Assembly: GCA_025529335.1 (NCBI GenBank)
Contig: JAMYHX010000144.1
Location: forward strand, 1 to 64,000
Length of the DNA stretch: 64,000 bases
DNA from: Rhizopus sp. PT2906
Taxonomy: Eukaryota > Mucoromycota > Mucoromycetes > Mucorales > Rhizopodaceae
Reading direction: 5' to 3'
Shown here: piece by piece, positions 56,671 to 64,000 of the stretch
How the letters are laid out: each line of letters opens with the position of its first letter
Position numbering within the stretch: the stretch's first letter is position 1
Notes under the pieces: model-generated
The model's database searches: none
What the model was told of the DNA's origin: nothing
What the model saw: the letters and a program-made list of their open reading frames with translations, nothing else
Translations under genes and position numbers: made by a program

Positions 56671-57786
56671 ATGGCTGCTTAGTAAGTAGCTCTTTAATTC
56701 ACTTAACCAACTCTCTCTTCTTCTCTTCAGCAGTGCATAGACAGTAGTAGTATACACAAATATACTACTTAAAAACCGGCTGTCTATACAATACATTAGA
56801 GAGAGTGGTGTGGGTGGCTTAGACAGACGCTGTATACTGACATCTCATTTAGCACCGTCCCTACTGCCAACGACGTTCTCGTTCCTGAAACCCTCTTGAA
56901 GAAGAACAAGGCTAACGCCAAGGCTGCTGAAGCTGCTGCTGCCAAGAAGGCTGAGCTCCGCAAGGCAAGTTAATTAAATGTGTGTGTATATGCGTGTATG
57001 CATTAGTGTGATGACAAGAGGTATACACCTTGGGGCTAGTCTTGCACGACGATGAAGTCACCATAATTAACCATCTTTCGGGACTGAAATAAGAGCACGC
57101 ATACACACATACATGTACAGAATTGAGAAAATAGTATTAACCATGAATGACAACAATAGGCCAAGATCGCCAAGAGACGTGAAATCTTCAAGCGTGCTGC
57201 CAAGTACCACGCTGAATATAAGGCTAACGAACGCAGAGAAATTGCTCTCCGTCGTCAAGCCAAGGCCACTGGTAACTACTATGTTCCTGCCCAAGAAAAG
57301 TTGGTCTTTGTTGTTCGTATCCGTGGTATCAACAACATTGCTCCCAAGCCCCGTAAGGTTCTCCAACTCTTGCGTCTCTTGCAAATCAACAACGGTGTCT
57401 TTGTCCGTGTGAACAAGGCTACCTCTGAGATGCTTCAATTGGTTCAACCTTATGTCACCTACGGTTCTCCCAACTTGAAGACCATCCGTGAATTGATCTA
57501 CAAGCGTGGATTTGCCAAGATCAACGGTCAACGTATCCCTATTCATGACAACTCTGTCATCGAACAAGCTCTTGGCAAGTACGGTATCATCTGTGTTGAA
57601 GACCTCATCCACGAAATCGCCACTGTCGGTCCTCACTTCAAGGAAGCCAACAACTTCCTCTGGCCCTTCAAGCTCTCCAACCCCAACAACATGTGGAAGC
57701 GCAGAAAGTTCCGTCACTTCATTGAAGGTGGTGATGCTGGTAACCGTGAACACTTCATCAACAACTTGGTTCAAGCCATGAACTAA
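56671..57786 (+). CDS. RPL7: 60S ribosomal protein L7 (uL30)
   Basis: Three exons: 56671-56681 (11 nt, MAAY minus one base), 56853-56964 and 57160-57786, giving 249 residues. The first exons give VPTANDVLVPETLLKKNKAN and KAAEAAAAKKAELRK. The third gives AKIAKRREIFKRAAKYHAEY, then KLVFVVRIRGINNIAPKPRK, VLQLLRLLQINNGVFVRVNK, ELIYKRGFAKINGQRIPIHD and NREHFINNLVQAMN. Intron 2 (56965-57159) starts with GCAAGT after AAG and ends AATAG, so it is a GC-AG intron; no GT donor keeps the frame. That intron carries a C/D snoRNA, and intron 1 carries a strong hairpin. C-rich codon usage matches a highly expressed gene. Yeast RPL7 genes also host snoRNAs in introns. Confidence 0.97.
56736..56790 (+). other. 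Strong nested hairpin in RPL7 intron 1 (possible H/ACA-type RNA, weak)
   Basis: ATAGACAG (about 56738-56745) pairs with CTGTCTAT (about 56780-56787). Inside it AGTAGTATA (56746-56754) pairs perfectly with TATACTACT (56761-56769) around the loop CACAAA. The pairing arms are interrupted on the 3' side by about ten unpaired bases. ACAATA follows directly and fits the H-box pattern ANANNA. A second hairpin and ACA tail are not clear, so an H/ACA snoRNA is only a possibility. Confidence 0.3.
57005..57090 (+). ncRNA. C/D box snoRNA in RPL7 intron 2, predicted guide for 25S rRNA (snR39b-like)
   Basis: Box C GTGATGA lies at 57008-57014 and box D CTGA at 57084-57087. Flanking sequences can pair (TGCGTG before, CACGCA after, extended by GTGTGTAT / ATACACAC). 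A C'-like CGATGAAG lies at about 57050-57057. The 13-15 nt before box D, ending CCATCTTTCGGGA at 57083, are complementary to the conserved 25S/28S segment CCCGAAAGATGG. The fifth base before box D pairs with the G of CCCG. In yeast this corresponds to Gm805, the target of snR39b, while A807 next to it is served by snR39/snR59 from RPL7 introns. Target recall is from memory of the rRNA; the boxes, stem and complementarity are directly visible. Confidence 0.8.
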
Positions 57787-58316
57787 ATTTGTCAATAAAA
57801 ACATCTTGTTCTTCTCACAATGAATAAAAATGTTCATTTTTTGTCTTAACTATGGTTTTGAATGTTGGGTTAGCCAGAAGGATAATTGATTCGCGTAGAA
57901 AAGGCTAATCATAGGCAAAGTAGTGTGTCTTTGTAAAAAAAATAATTGTGAATTAAGAGAAACCTATGTGTTTACAGCATATATTCCCTTTAGTGGTCAC
58001 TAAGACGGAGGAAGAAAAAGGGGGATTTATTGTTGGACGCGCTCAAGTACTACTTGAGAATGTTACGCTTGAAAATTCTGAACATATTCAAAAACTCTTG
58101 TTAAAAGAGCTATTTAAATAAAGACAAATATCTTAAGCCAACTGCATGTGTAGTTCTTTTTGATTTCAGTTTTGGCCAAACGTTCTTTTCAAAGGATACA
58201 CAATCTACAGAATAGGAAGGTAAGACAAATTGAAATAAGCAGTCATTGTTTACTGAAATATCGATTTCTATTGGGCAGAAATAAAAATTTTAAGCAGCAG
58301 TCACAGTTTGAAAAAG
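57787..58316. other. Spacer between RPL7 and U1 snRNA gene
   Basis: 3' flank of RPL7 followed by AT-rich DNA that should hold the U1 promoter (upstream activating element not identified). No protein gene. Confidence 0.45.
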
Positions 58317-58324
58317 TATAAAAG
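58317..58324 (+). promoter_or_regulatory. TATA element of the U1 snRNA gene
   Basis: TATAAAAG, starting 36 nt before the predicted 5' end of U1 at 58353. The spacing is right for a TATA-dependent polymerase II promoter. Confidence 0.55.
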
Positions 58325-58352
58325 CAAAAGCGAATTTCATCTTTTGCTCTTC

Positions 58353-58514
58353 ATACTTACCTGGGTCGTGCATCTGGACTCAAGAACCCCGGATGTACAG
58401 TAGGATTGGTCGTCATTGCACAGCGACGATCGGCCCTGCTGCGAACACCTTCGGGTGTCTCGAGGCCACAATTTTTGCTTTGGGGGAATGGGTGGTTCGC
58501 CGCCTGTTCCCCCG
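58353..58514 (+). ncRNA. U1 spliceosomal snRNA
   Basis: The 5' end ATACTTACCTGG contains the ACTTACCT that pairs with GTAAGT donors. Stem-loop I presents GACTCAAGAA, comparable to the U1-70K loop. Stem-loop II has arms GGTCGTC and GACGATC around the 10-nt loop ATTGCACAGC; ATTGCAC (58415-58421) is the U1A-binding loop. Stem-loop III is ACACC-TTCG-GGTGT. The Sm site AATTTTTG lies at 58470-58477. The last stem GGGGGAA...TTCCCCC closes on TTCG and ends at about 58513, followed by TTTTAT. Length is about 162 nt (human U1 is 164). All standard parts are in order, so the call is firm. An open frame on the opposite strand (58608-58357) is only a shadow. Confidence 0.96.
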
Positions 58515-59888
58515 TTTTATATTGATTGTAAATGAAAAGTAGTATTATTTTAACCAAAGCATGAAAGTTGAAAGAAGGGGATTCATCGTTGTCCAATATA
58601 CAGTTCAATGTAATTTCTGTTCAGCGGTAAATACGACGTTTATTCGTCTACCCTTCCTGGATATTTTTTTTTAAATCTTTTTAGCCTTGTCTGTTGCATT
58701 CAAAACTTTCTTAAATCCCATCTTTGAGCCTTCTTCAAAGAGTGACGTACTTACTGAGACGCCGAATGAGAGAGAGGCAGAAAGAGGTTCATAAAAGTAG
58801 CAAGCATACTGTTATTTTTCACTTTGAAAATGGACACAGGAGCCATGTTTGCGAAGATAGGGCAACTGGTATAGGTTTTCTTTCCCTTGGCTACCAGTTC
58901 TTATGGTTCTAGGCACCATGAACAAAAAGAAAATGTGGAGATTATAGAATGTGACAACTGGGGATTGTTGAGTCTTTGACATACATTTCTTATCTCGTTG
59001 CAGTAGATGATTGTAAAATTATTGAATGTTCCTATTAGTATTGCAGGAAGATATCAACTACCCTGTAGGCCGTATTCACTTGCTTTGATATTCATGCAAA
59101 TGAATTCACTATGATAGAAAACCCAACCACGGTCAGTATGCTTACATAACAAACGCAAGATGCCCCTCCTCCTCCCTCTTCTATACACAAACAGTGATCA
59201 GTCTGATATGACGTCTATTGAATGAATATTAAGACATACAACAGATATTTCTTGCACTATTTGGCATTCTAGCAAAGATCACTATATGAAGAATTGTATT
59301 GAGACCAAAAAAAAAAGAACGAATAGTTTACTTCACGAATAAACATTCAGGAAACTTCAAAGCCAAAAAAAAAAGACAGCTTGACTTTTACGCCTAAAAA
59401 TGTGGCTGCGATATCTCTCTTCGAACTTTTAGATTGTTGCCGGACGGTTGTTTTTTTTTTTCGGGCCGATTGGTAGAGTGGACAGGAAGTAAAGAGATTG
59501 GGGATTCTTAGAACCCGCTAATCGAGCCCATCACCACTGCTTTTTAATATTATGAATGTTTATCAGTCTGTGTCATGTTTGTGCTCTACTAAGGAGTACA
59601 TCAACTATATGTGTGGCGATGCAGTGTAACTTTATATAATTATCAGCGGGTAATTGGCATTTGTAGATGCGGATGTTTAGCTCCTCCTAAAAATTTTTTC
59701 TTCTTCTTTTGACTTGTTAAAGCACGTGTATTATGAAAGGTAAATAAAAAGCAAGTTTTTAGTGTTTATTATATGTACAAAGTTTAGCAAGAGTGCGTAT
59801 GTATGTTTGAGATGTATAATAGTAGTAATAGTAAAAAAGAATAGAAAGATGAAAAAAGGGTATTCGATATAAATGTACAAATGGTGAT
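58515..59888. other. Intergenic, no gene assigned
   Basis: 1.37 kb AT-rich spacer. A GC-richer island at 59461-59540 has a vaguely tRNA-like order but does not fold as a tRNA. A short plus-strand frame at 58724-58912 has no known motif. A polyadenylation-type AATAAA near 59740 could belong to a neighbouring transcript. Confidence 0.4.
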
Positions 59889-60740
59889 TTAAACTCTTGC
59901 CATATCAGCAAATTCAATAAAGAATGAAGTTGAATGTGATTTGTCTTCTCCAGTTGAAGGTAGTGAGGCAATTTCTAGCAGTTTCGACTTGAAGTGGTGA
60001 ATATCGTCATTCCAAGGTATGACTTGTAATACAAATTGTCTATTTTCACTGGATAAGAATACGGAATTAAAATACTTAAGGATGCCCTTTAAATCTTCTG
60101 CAGTATGCTGTAGTAGATCAGGTAGTGCATATTGATCAAGTGCTTCAAATACACGGTCGAGGTGTGCCATAACATACTGTTCTAAATCTTGATTTAACTT
60201 GACTGCATTATCATTCAAGCACTGAGAAGAGATCACATCTTGTTCTTCTGAAGGACATGTTGTGAGCAGTAACTGTCGAACATGCTGTTCAATCGCTTGA
60301 CGACTTAATTTATCAGCTAATTTATCCCAAGTGAGAGGTAGGATGCCTTCAGTGTGGGCTTGGATAGCGGCAAAGATCTGTGATTTAAGAATTTCTAGAT
60401 CCATAATATCAATAGATGGTAATTGCTGAAGCGTAAACTGGACATGATTTGTCTTTGTATTTGTAGTAGGCTGAATGGTAATCTGAATATGGTGTCGGAA
60501 CTGCATCGCTATCTCTTTATCTGTATGACCAATAACTGCGTCCAAATGATCAAAGTGTAGATGAGTTGCAATTAGTTGTGATAATGTATCCACTTGCACA
60601 CCAAATGATGGTTCTTCTATGTCATCTAATGTTTCTAATAATTCTTCTTCAATAGAACTGGTTGTAGTAGTTACAGGTAAAGCAATAATAGTTGTTATTG
60701 TTGTTATACATATAAAAAATAAAAAGAGAGTGATTCTCAT
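59889..60740 (-). CDS. Secreted protein of unknown function, 283 residues
   Basis: Single exon. The N-terminus MRITLFLFFICITTITTIIA is a typical signal peptide, with cleavage likely near ALPV. The mature protein is helical and acidic: SSIEEELLETLDDIEEPSFG, LSQLIATHLHFDHLDAVIGH, IQAHTEGILPLTWDKLADKL, LTTCPSEEQDVISSQCLNDN and YALPDLLQHTAEDLKGILKY. Two Cys (in TTCPSE and SQCLND) could form one disulfide. There is no transmembrane helix after the signal and no GPI-type tail. HLHFDHLD resembles the HxHxDH metallo-beta-lactamase motif on paper, but the surrounding fold signals are missing. I do not recognise the family; it may be a lineage-specific secreted protein. Confidence 0.65.
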   Translation of the reverse strand: MRITLFLFFICITTITTIIALPVTTTTSSIEEELLETLDDIEEPSFGVQVDTLSQLIATHLHFDHLDAVIGHTDKEIAMQFRHHIQITIQPTTNTKTNHVQFTLQQLPSIDIMDLEILKSQIFAAIQAHTEGILPLTWDKLADKLSRQAIEQHVRQLLLTTCPSEEQDVISSQCLNDNAVKLNQDLEQYVMAHLDRVFEALDQYALPDLLQHTAEDLKGILKYFNSVFLSSENRQFVLQVIPWNDDIHHFKSKLLEIASLPSTGEDKSHSTSFFIEFADMARV

Positions 60741-63335
60741 TCTCTTTTATAAATTAAAGAGTTTTGAAAGAAAAAAGAAAAGAGAAAAAAAAGGGATGAG
60801 GCAGTAATCATTTATAGTAATTAGTTTATTAGCGGAGTTTAATCAAAGGATGAACGTAAGTGATAGGATAAAGGGGGAAAATGGAAGGTCGATAGTGTCA
60901 ACAACCCTCGACAGACCCTTTCCCTTTTGCATAGTTCTCAAGATGACGTACAAAATGCCTAAGAGTTTAGTAAACTTGTTTTGCAGAAGCTTTAGATTGT
61001 CTTTGATAAACACCAAAACTTATTTGGTTACCCGGACTTTCATCAACAGATTTCCCTATTTTCTGTAATGAATAAGTTACACTAAACGTTATCTCCGATA
61101 TGTTCGAATCTCGTTTAAATAATCTTTTTCCTTAAACTCTAAACGTGAATAACAACACGTTAAGAAAAAGTCAGTTACCTACAAAGTAAAAGGGAATAGA
61201 ATTGGATATGGAACGTATCCCTGACAACAAATATAGTTATGACTTTCTGCAAATAGAAGTGTCTAGACAACCGTGCCATGTACTTCCTGAATCCAACATT
61301 AATTTGAGTAACCATGAATGCGTTTTATTTTAGCTTCAAAAATATCAAAAATGATTATGAAATTACATGTAAATGAAAATCTTGTTTACATAACCAATAC
61401 CATTTTTGTTTATCATTATCAAATTTTGTAGATCCCAGCTTAGCACTGAGGATCCGAGCTTATTTTTTTTTTCTGTTCCCGAACCTCGATTGTATTCATC
61501 TCTGGTGTGGTGCTGCAAATACTTAAATTAGTGCTTTTGGTTTCTTTTTTTTTTAAAAAAAAAAAAGAGCTGTGGCTCCAGTCCACAGTCCTTATTGAAA
61601 CTCGCCAAGAGGCTTTTTTTTTTTTACATTTGTTATTTATGCCAAGAAACTATGACACCTTCTTGATGCACATCATGATATAGCGTCATCGGTAAAATAA
61701 TTATTTTTGGATCGTTTTAGCTTTGTTTTTTTTTTTTGTTTTGTTTTTCATCCATTCCTTTTTAAACATGGCCTCGGTACAGTCGATCATTTCAAGTTTA
61801 ACTTTGTCAAAGCCAGGAATATATCAATGTTTTGTAATGACTCGGATACAAAAACATTCTATCCAGCTCCGTTTAAAAGCATAGCCACAATCTCACTTTG
61901 TAAATCCCTCACTAACTATTGATTGTTCATCATAACACACACCAAGGTCATGTCTAAAGTATGTCAAAACATGCGTTATTCGTAAACAAAAAGATACTCG
62001 ATGATTTATTCTTCCGAGTCCTTTCAATATTACATAATGAGTGATGTATAGGGCTGGCACTTTACTTGCTGATCGTCGCCTGCTCTGCTGAGTTGATTTT
62101 CCTGTCAATCCATTTATCAAATGCATTAGCTTAAAATAACCAAAGAATATTGAACTTGCTGACATCATATTCATGTATGTATATATCTTGATATAATATT
62201 TATAAAGGCTTTTGTAAGAAGAATAAACTCAAGTACTAACATTGTTTAAAAAGTTGAATAATGTTGCCCTGTTGCTAATTCAGAAATACTGTTCATGTTT
62301 TAAAGTTTGATTAAGGGCTCAAATTAGGCGTAATTTACACATGACTATCTATATCTCTTACAGTCATAAAAAATGATCTTCTATTATGCATCTTTTAACA
62401 GCAACAATAGCACTTGCCTAAAAGGAAGCATTCAGGTCTGCATCTCAAGACTAAATCAACACTATGGACATGCTAGGATTATAATTGCTTGAAGCAAATC
62501 CTTTACAGGGTTATTTGTGAAGATAAAAACGCCATCTGTTGCATGTGAACATAGTCTCCCCTCGATCCTTCTTAATCTACCCTTAATGTCCCTTTTTGTC
62601 CCTACTCATTCGAAACCCTCCATGTTCCTGTGATACAGCCATCACTTGTGTGATCTATAAAAGACTGAAAATAGGCATCTTTTTACACAATGAATAAAAT
62701 GTTTTCAAAGAAAAAAGAGATATTAATATGAGCCCTAGTACACTTTTGAACATTATTTTTCATATGAAGTCCCTTAAGTTTATAGTTAAGCTACTTGAAT
62801 AAAGTGTCATCCCCTCCTCATTTTTCTCAAGCATGATCCGTCATGTACACACTCATATGTATTAGACATACATTAGAATAAAAGGTATATTTGTATTATG
62901 CTGTATGAGAACTTGTATCGTATGAAGGGAGCATCAACTTAACAGATCAAGATGGGTTATATATAGATATACTTGAGCAATGACAACTACCACATTTGAT
63001 TTTATGTTACTCCTGAACTTAATAGTCGGTTTGACTAAAAGCTAATCGTGTCTTTATAAATTTATAGACAGTTTTCCCTTTAAAATTGCTTTTTTGTCCC
63101 TTTTACAACTTTAGAAAAGCCAAGAAAGAGACAGCTGGTATGCTTTGAATAATACAATGTTATCTTATTTTTGCTTTTAGTCTTGAAATGTACAGCACTC
63201 ATTGAAAGAACTAGCACAATGCACTACAAGTATTCAGATTAAATAAGGAAAAAAAAAGAGACAAGAGTGAATGTAAAAAAAAAAGAAAGTGTATTTTTAT
63301 TAGAAAAAGGCATTAGGCAAACGCGACAAATGTTT
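60741..63335. other. Long gene-free region
   Basis: 2.6 kb of AT-rich sequence. It contains a small hairpin CTGTGG/CCACAG at 61569-61587 followed by a T run (61612-61624), and scattered short open frames (for example minus 62174-61893) without recognisable motifs. It may hold degenerate element DNA or a long promoter, but I cannot support a gene. Confidence 0.4.
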
Positions 63336-63998
63336 CTACTTTAATCTAGACTGTTCACGGAGCTTAGAAGCCAGTTTGATTAAGGCTACCTGTATTTCAG
63401 ACCAAGGGTATACTTTAAATTCCTTGGATATGCTTGCAGATTTTGGTAAAGTATAACTGACAACTTTATCAAAAAAGTCCCTGGTTTCAATACGATCTGG
63501 GTAGACTGTGATAGGCTTCAAGCATTCAAGATGTCTTCTCATTCGGTTTATAATGGGCTTTTCAAATTCCTTATTGAGTAGCTTCTTAAATATCGTGATA
63601 AGATCAAAAGAGGTGACAAAGTAGTTTTCGTGCTGTGGCCAGTGGATACAAGATATGATCAGTGGCGTAAAGATTTCCTTTCGTTTGCTGCCTTCACCAT
63701 GACTGATCAAATCACAATAGTACTTGGTTGGATATGTCATATAGGTGACAGTTATCTGGCGTACGGCGTGCTTTTGAGGAGATGGCTTCATCAGTTCTCG
63801 TTCTATCTTGAATTCAACAAGTCTTCGTCCGTTTCGAACCTCGACAGGATCCCATCCGACAGTTACGTCTGCTACCTGACTGAACTCGAAAGAGTATGCG
63901 ATTCTGGATACCGCACTATCGTCATTGAGTAAGTGGTAAAAAGAAGGAGACGGTCTAGGGGGTGGTCTATGGATTTTTGGTGGTCTTTGTATTGCCAT
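63336..63998 (-). CDS. MedA/DUF7082-like transcriptional regulator, possibly partial
   Basis: 220 residues from Met at 63998, two bases from the window edge, so the N-terminus may lie outside. The sequence shows VADVTVGWDPVEVRNGRRLV, EFKIERELMKP, YCDLISHGEGSKRKEIFTPL, IISCIHWPQHENYFVTSFDL, INRMRRHLECLKPITVYPDR and SKEFKVYPWSEIQVALIKLA. This order (RRLVxF, SCIxW, xYxTSxDxI, RxxLExxxPxTV, VFPW-like KVYPW) fits fungal Medusa (MedA) and related DUF7082 proteins, which control conidiation, adhesion and other developmental steps in ascomycetes. The role in this fungus is inferred. Confidence 0.65.
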   Translation of the reverse strand: MAIQRPPKIHRPPPRPSPSFYHLLNDDSAVSRIAYSFEFSQVADVTVGWDPVEVRNGRRLVEFKIERELMKPSPQKHAVRQITVTYMTYPTKYYCDLISHGEGSKRKEIFTPLIISCIHWPQHENYFVTSFDLITIFKKLLNKEFEKPIINRMRRHLECLKPITVYPDRIETRDFFDKVVSYTLPKSASISKEFKVYPWSEIQVALIKLASKLREQSRLK

Positions 63999-64000
63999 AT

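Noticed and set aside
57067..57837. 256-residue open frame on the minus strand
   Set aside because: It lies exactly antisense to the RPL7 third exon and reflects the biased codon usage of that gene; it runs through the intron and has no family match.
58357..58608. 83-residue minus-strand open frame
   Set aside because: Covers the U1 snRNA gene in antisense; the structured RNA explains the sequence fully.
59461..59540. tRNA-like island (TGGTAGAGTGG then AACCCGCTAATCGAGCCC)
   Set aside because: A-box-like and B-box-like words occur, but the B box deviates at key bases and I cannot build an acceptor stem plus anticodon and T arms of correct size.
60530..60560. HLHFDHLD in the secreted protein as a metallo-beta-lactamase motif
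   Set aside because: The flanking strand pattern and later His/Asp ligands of that fold are missing.
61569..61624. Small hairpin CTGTGG/CCACAG followed by a T run, resembling a Pol III transcript end
   Set aside because: No internal or upstream Pol III promoter boxes recognised and T runs are common in this DNA.
61893..62174. 93-residue minus-strand open frame
   Set aside because: No motif, no clear start context and no continuation across splice signals; an element scrap is possible but not supportable.
1..64000. CRISPR array or bacterial operon features
   Set aside because: No regularly spaced repeats with unique spacers; gene structure with introns, U1 snRNA and nucleoporins is eukaryotic throughout.

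Overview
The window looks like nuclear DNA of an early-diverging filamentous fungus, most likely a Mucoromycota (Mucorales-type) genome. The evidence is short GT-AG introns of about 45-60 nt with GTAAGT-like donors, AT-rich spacers full of poly-A, poly-T and CT tracts, compact spacing between genes, and protein families typical of fungi (POM152, MSC1/Ish1, an OLE1 desaturase with a fused cytochrome b5, a MedA-like regulator). The types of transposon debris also fit. I cannot name the genus from the sequence alone.

Layout, left to right. 0.6-4 kb: the very-long-chain enoyl-CoA reductase TSC13 faces a carnitine acetyltransferase, with stop codons one base apart. 4-7.2 kb: a C2-domain/proline-rich protein of the Inn1/Fic1 type, RanBP1 and a glutathione S-transferase. 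7.3-11.1 kb: a multi-exon TFIIIC TPR subunit. 11.5-13.4 kb: remains of a DUF3435 tyrosine-recombinase-like gene. 13.7-15.4 kb: a vacuolar Ca2+/H+ exchanger. 16.3-17.9 kb: a decayed transposon bounded by long inverted repeats. 18.5-19.8 kb: an unrecognised Q-rich protein. 20.2-24.1 kb: nucleoporin POM152, then a small unknown protein. 25.2-29.3 kb: two decayed elements, one TnpB/Fanzor-like and one carrying both a GCM-type transposase zinc domain and a USP/C98-like cysteine peptidase domain.

29.4-48 kb is a gene-dense housekeeping block: a TMEM14 family protein, succinate dehydrogenase subunit 4, a DTW-domain tRNA-modification enzyme, a TALE homeodomain protein, a conserved protein with a GVSVTRA motif, a HAD hydrolase, a KIN4-like kinase with a KA1 domain, an MSC1/Ish1 protein, the delta-9 desaturase, an alternative NADH dehydrogenase and farnesylated PEX19. 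48.3-51.5 kb holds a broken DIRS-like retroelement (Gag, RT, RNase H). 52.4-54.2 kb has two unknown proteins, and 54.6-55.9 kb a second TnpB/Fanzor-like relic. 56.7-58.5 kb is an RNA-biology cluster: ribosomal protein L7, with a C/D snoRNA inside a GC-AG intron, followed by a U1 snRNA gene. 59.9-60.7 kb encodes a secreted protein, and the right edge carries a MedA-type regulator.

The genes do not form one pathway. Several concern lipid and mitochondrial metabolism (TSC13, carnitine acetyltransferase, OLE1, SDH4, NDE, PEX19), nuclear transport (RanBP1, POM152) and RNA production (TFIIIC, RPL7, snoRNA, U1). The least ordinary content is the set of at least five separate mobile-element relics and the two non-coding RNA genes. 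Exon coordinates were placed by reading splice signals and frames by eye and should be treated as models.
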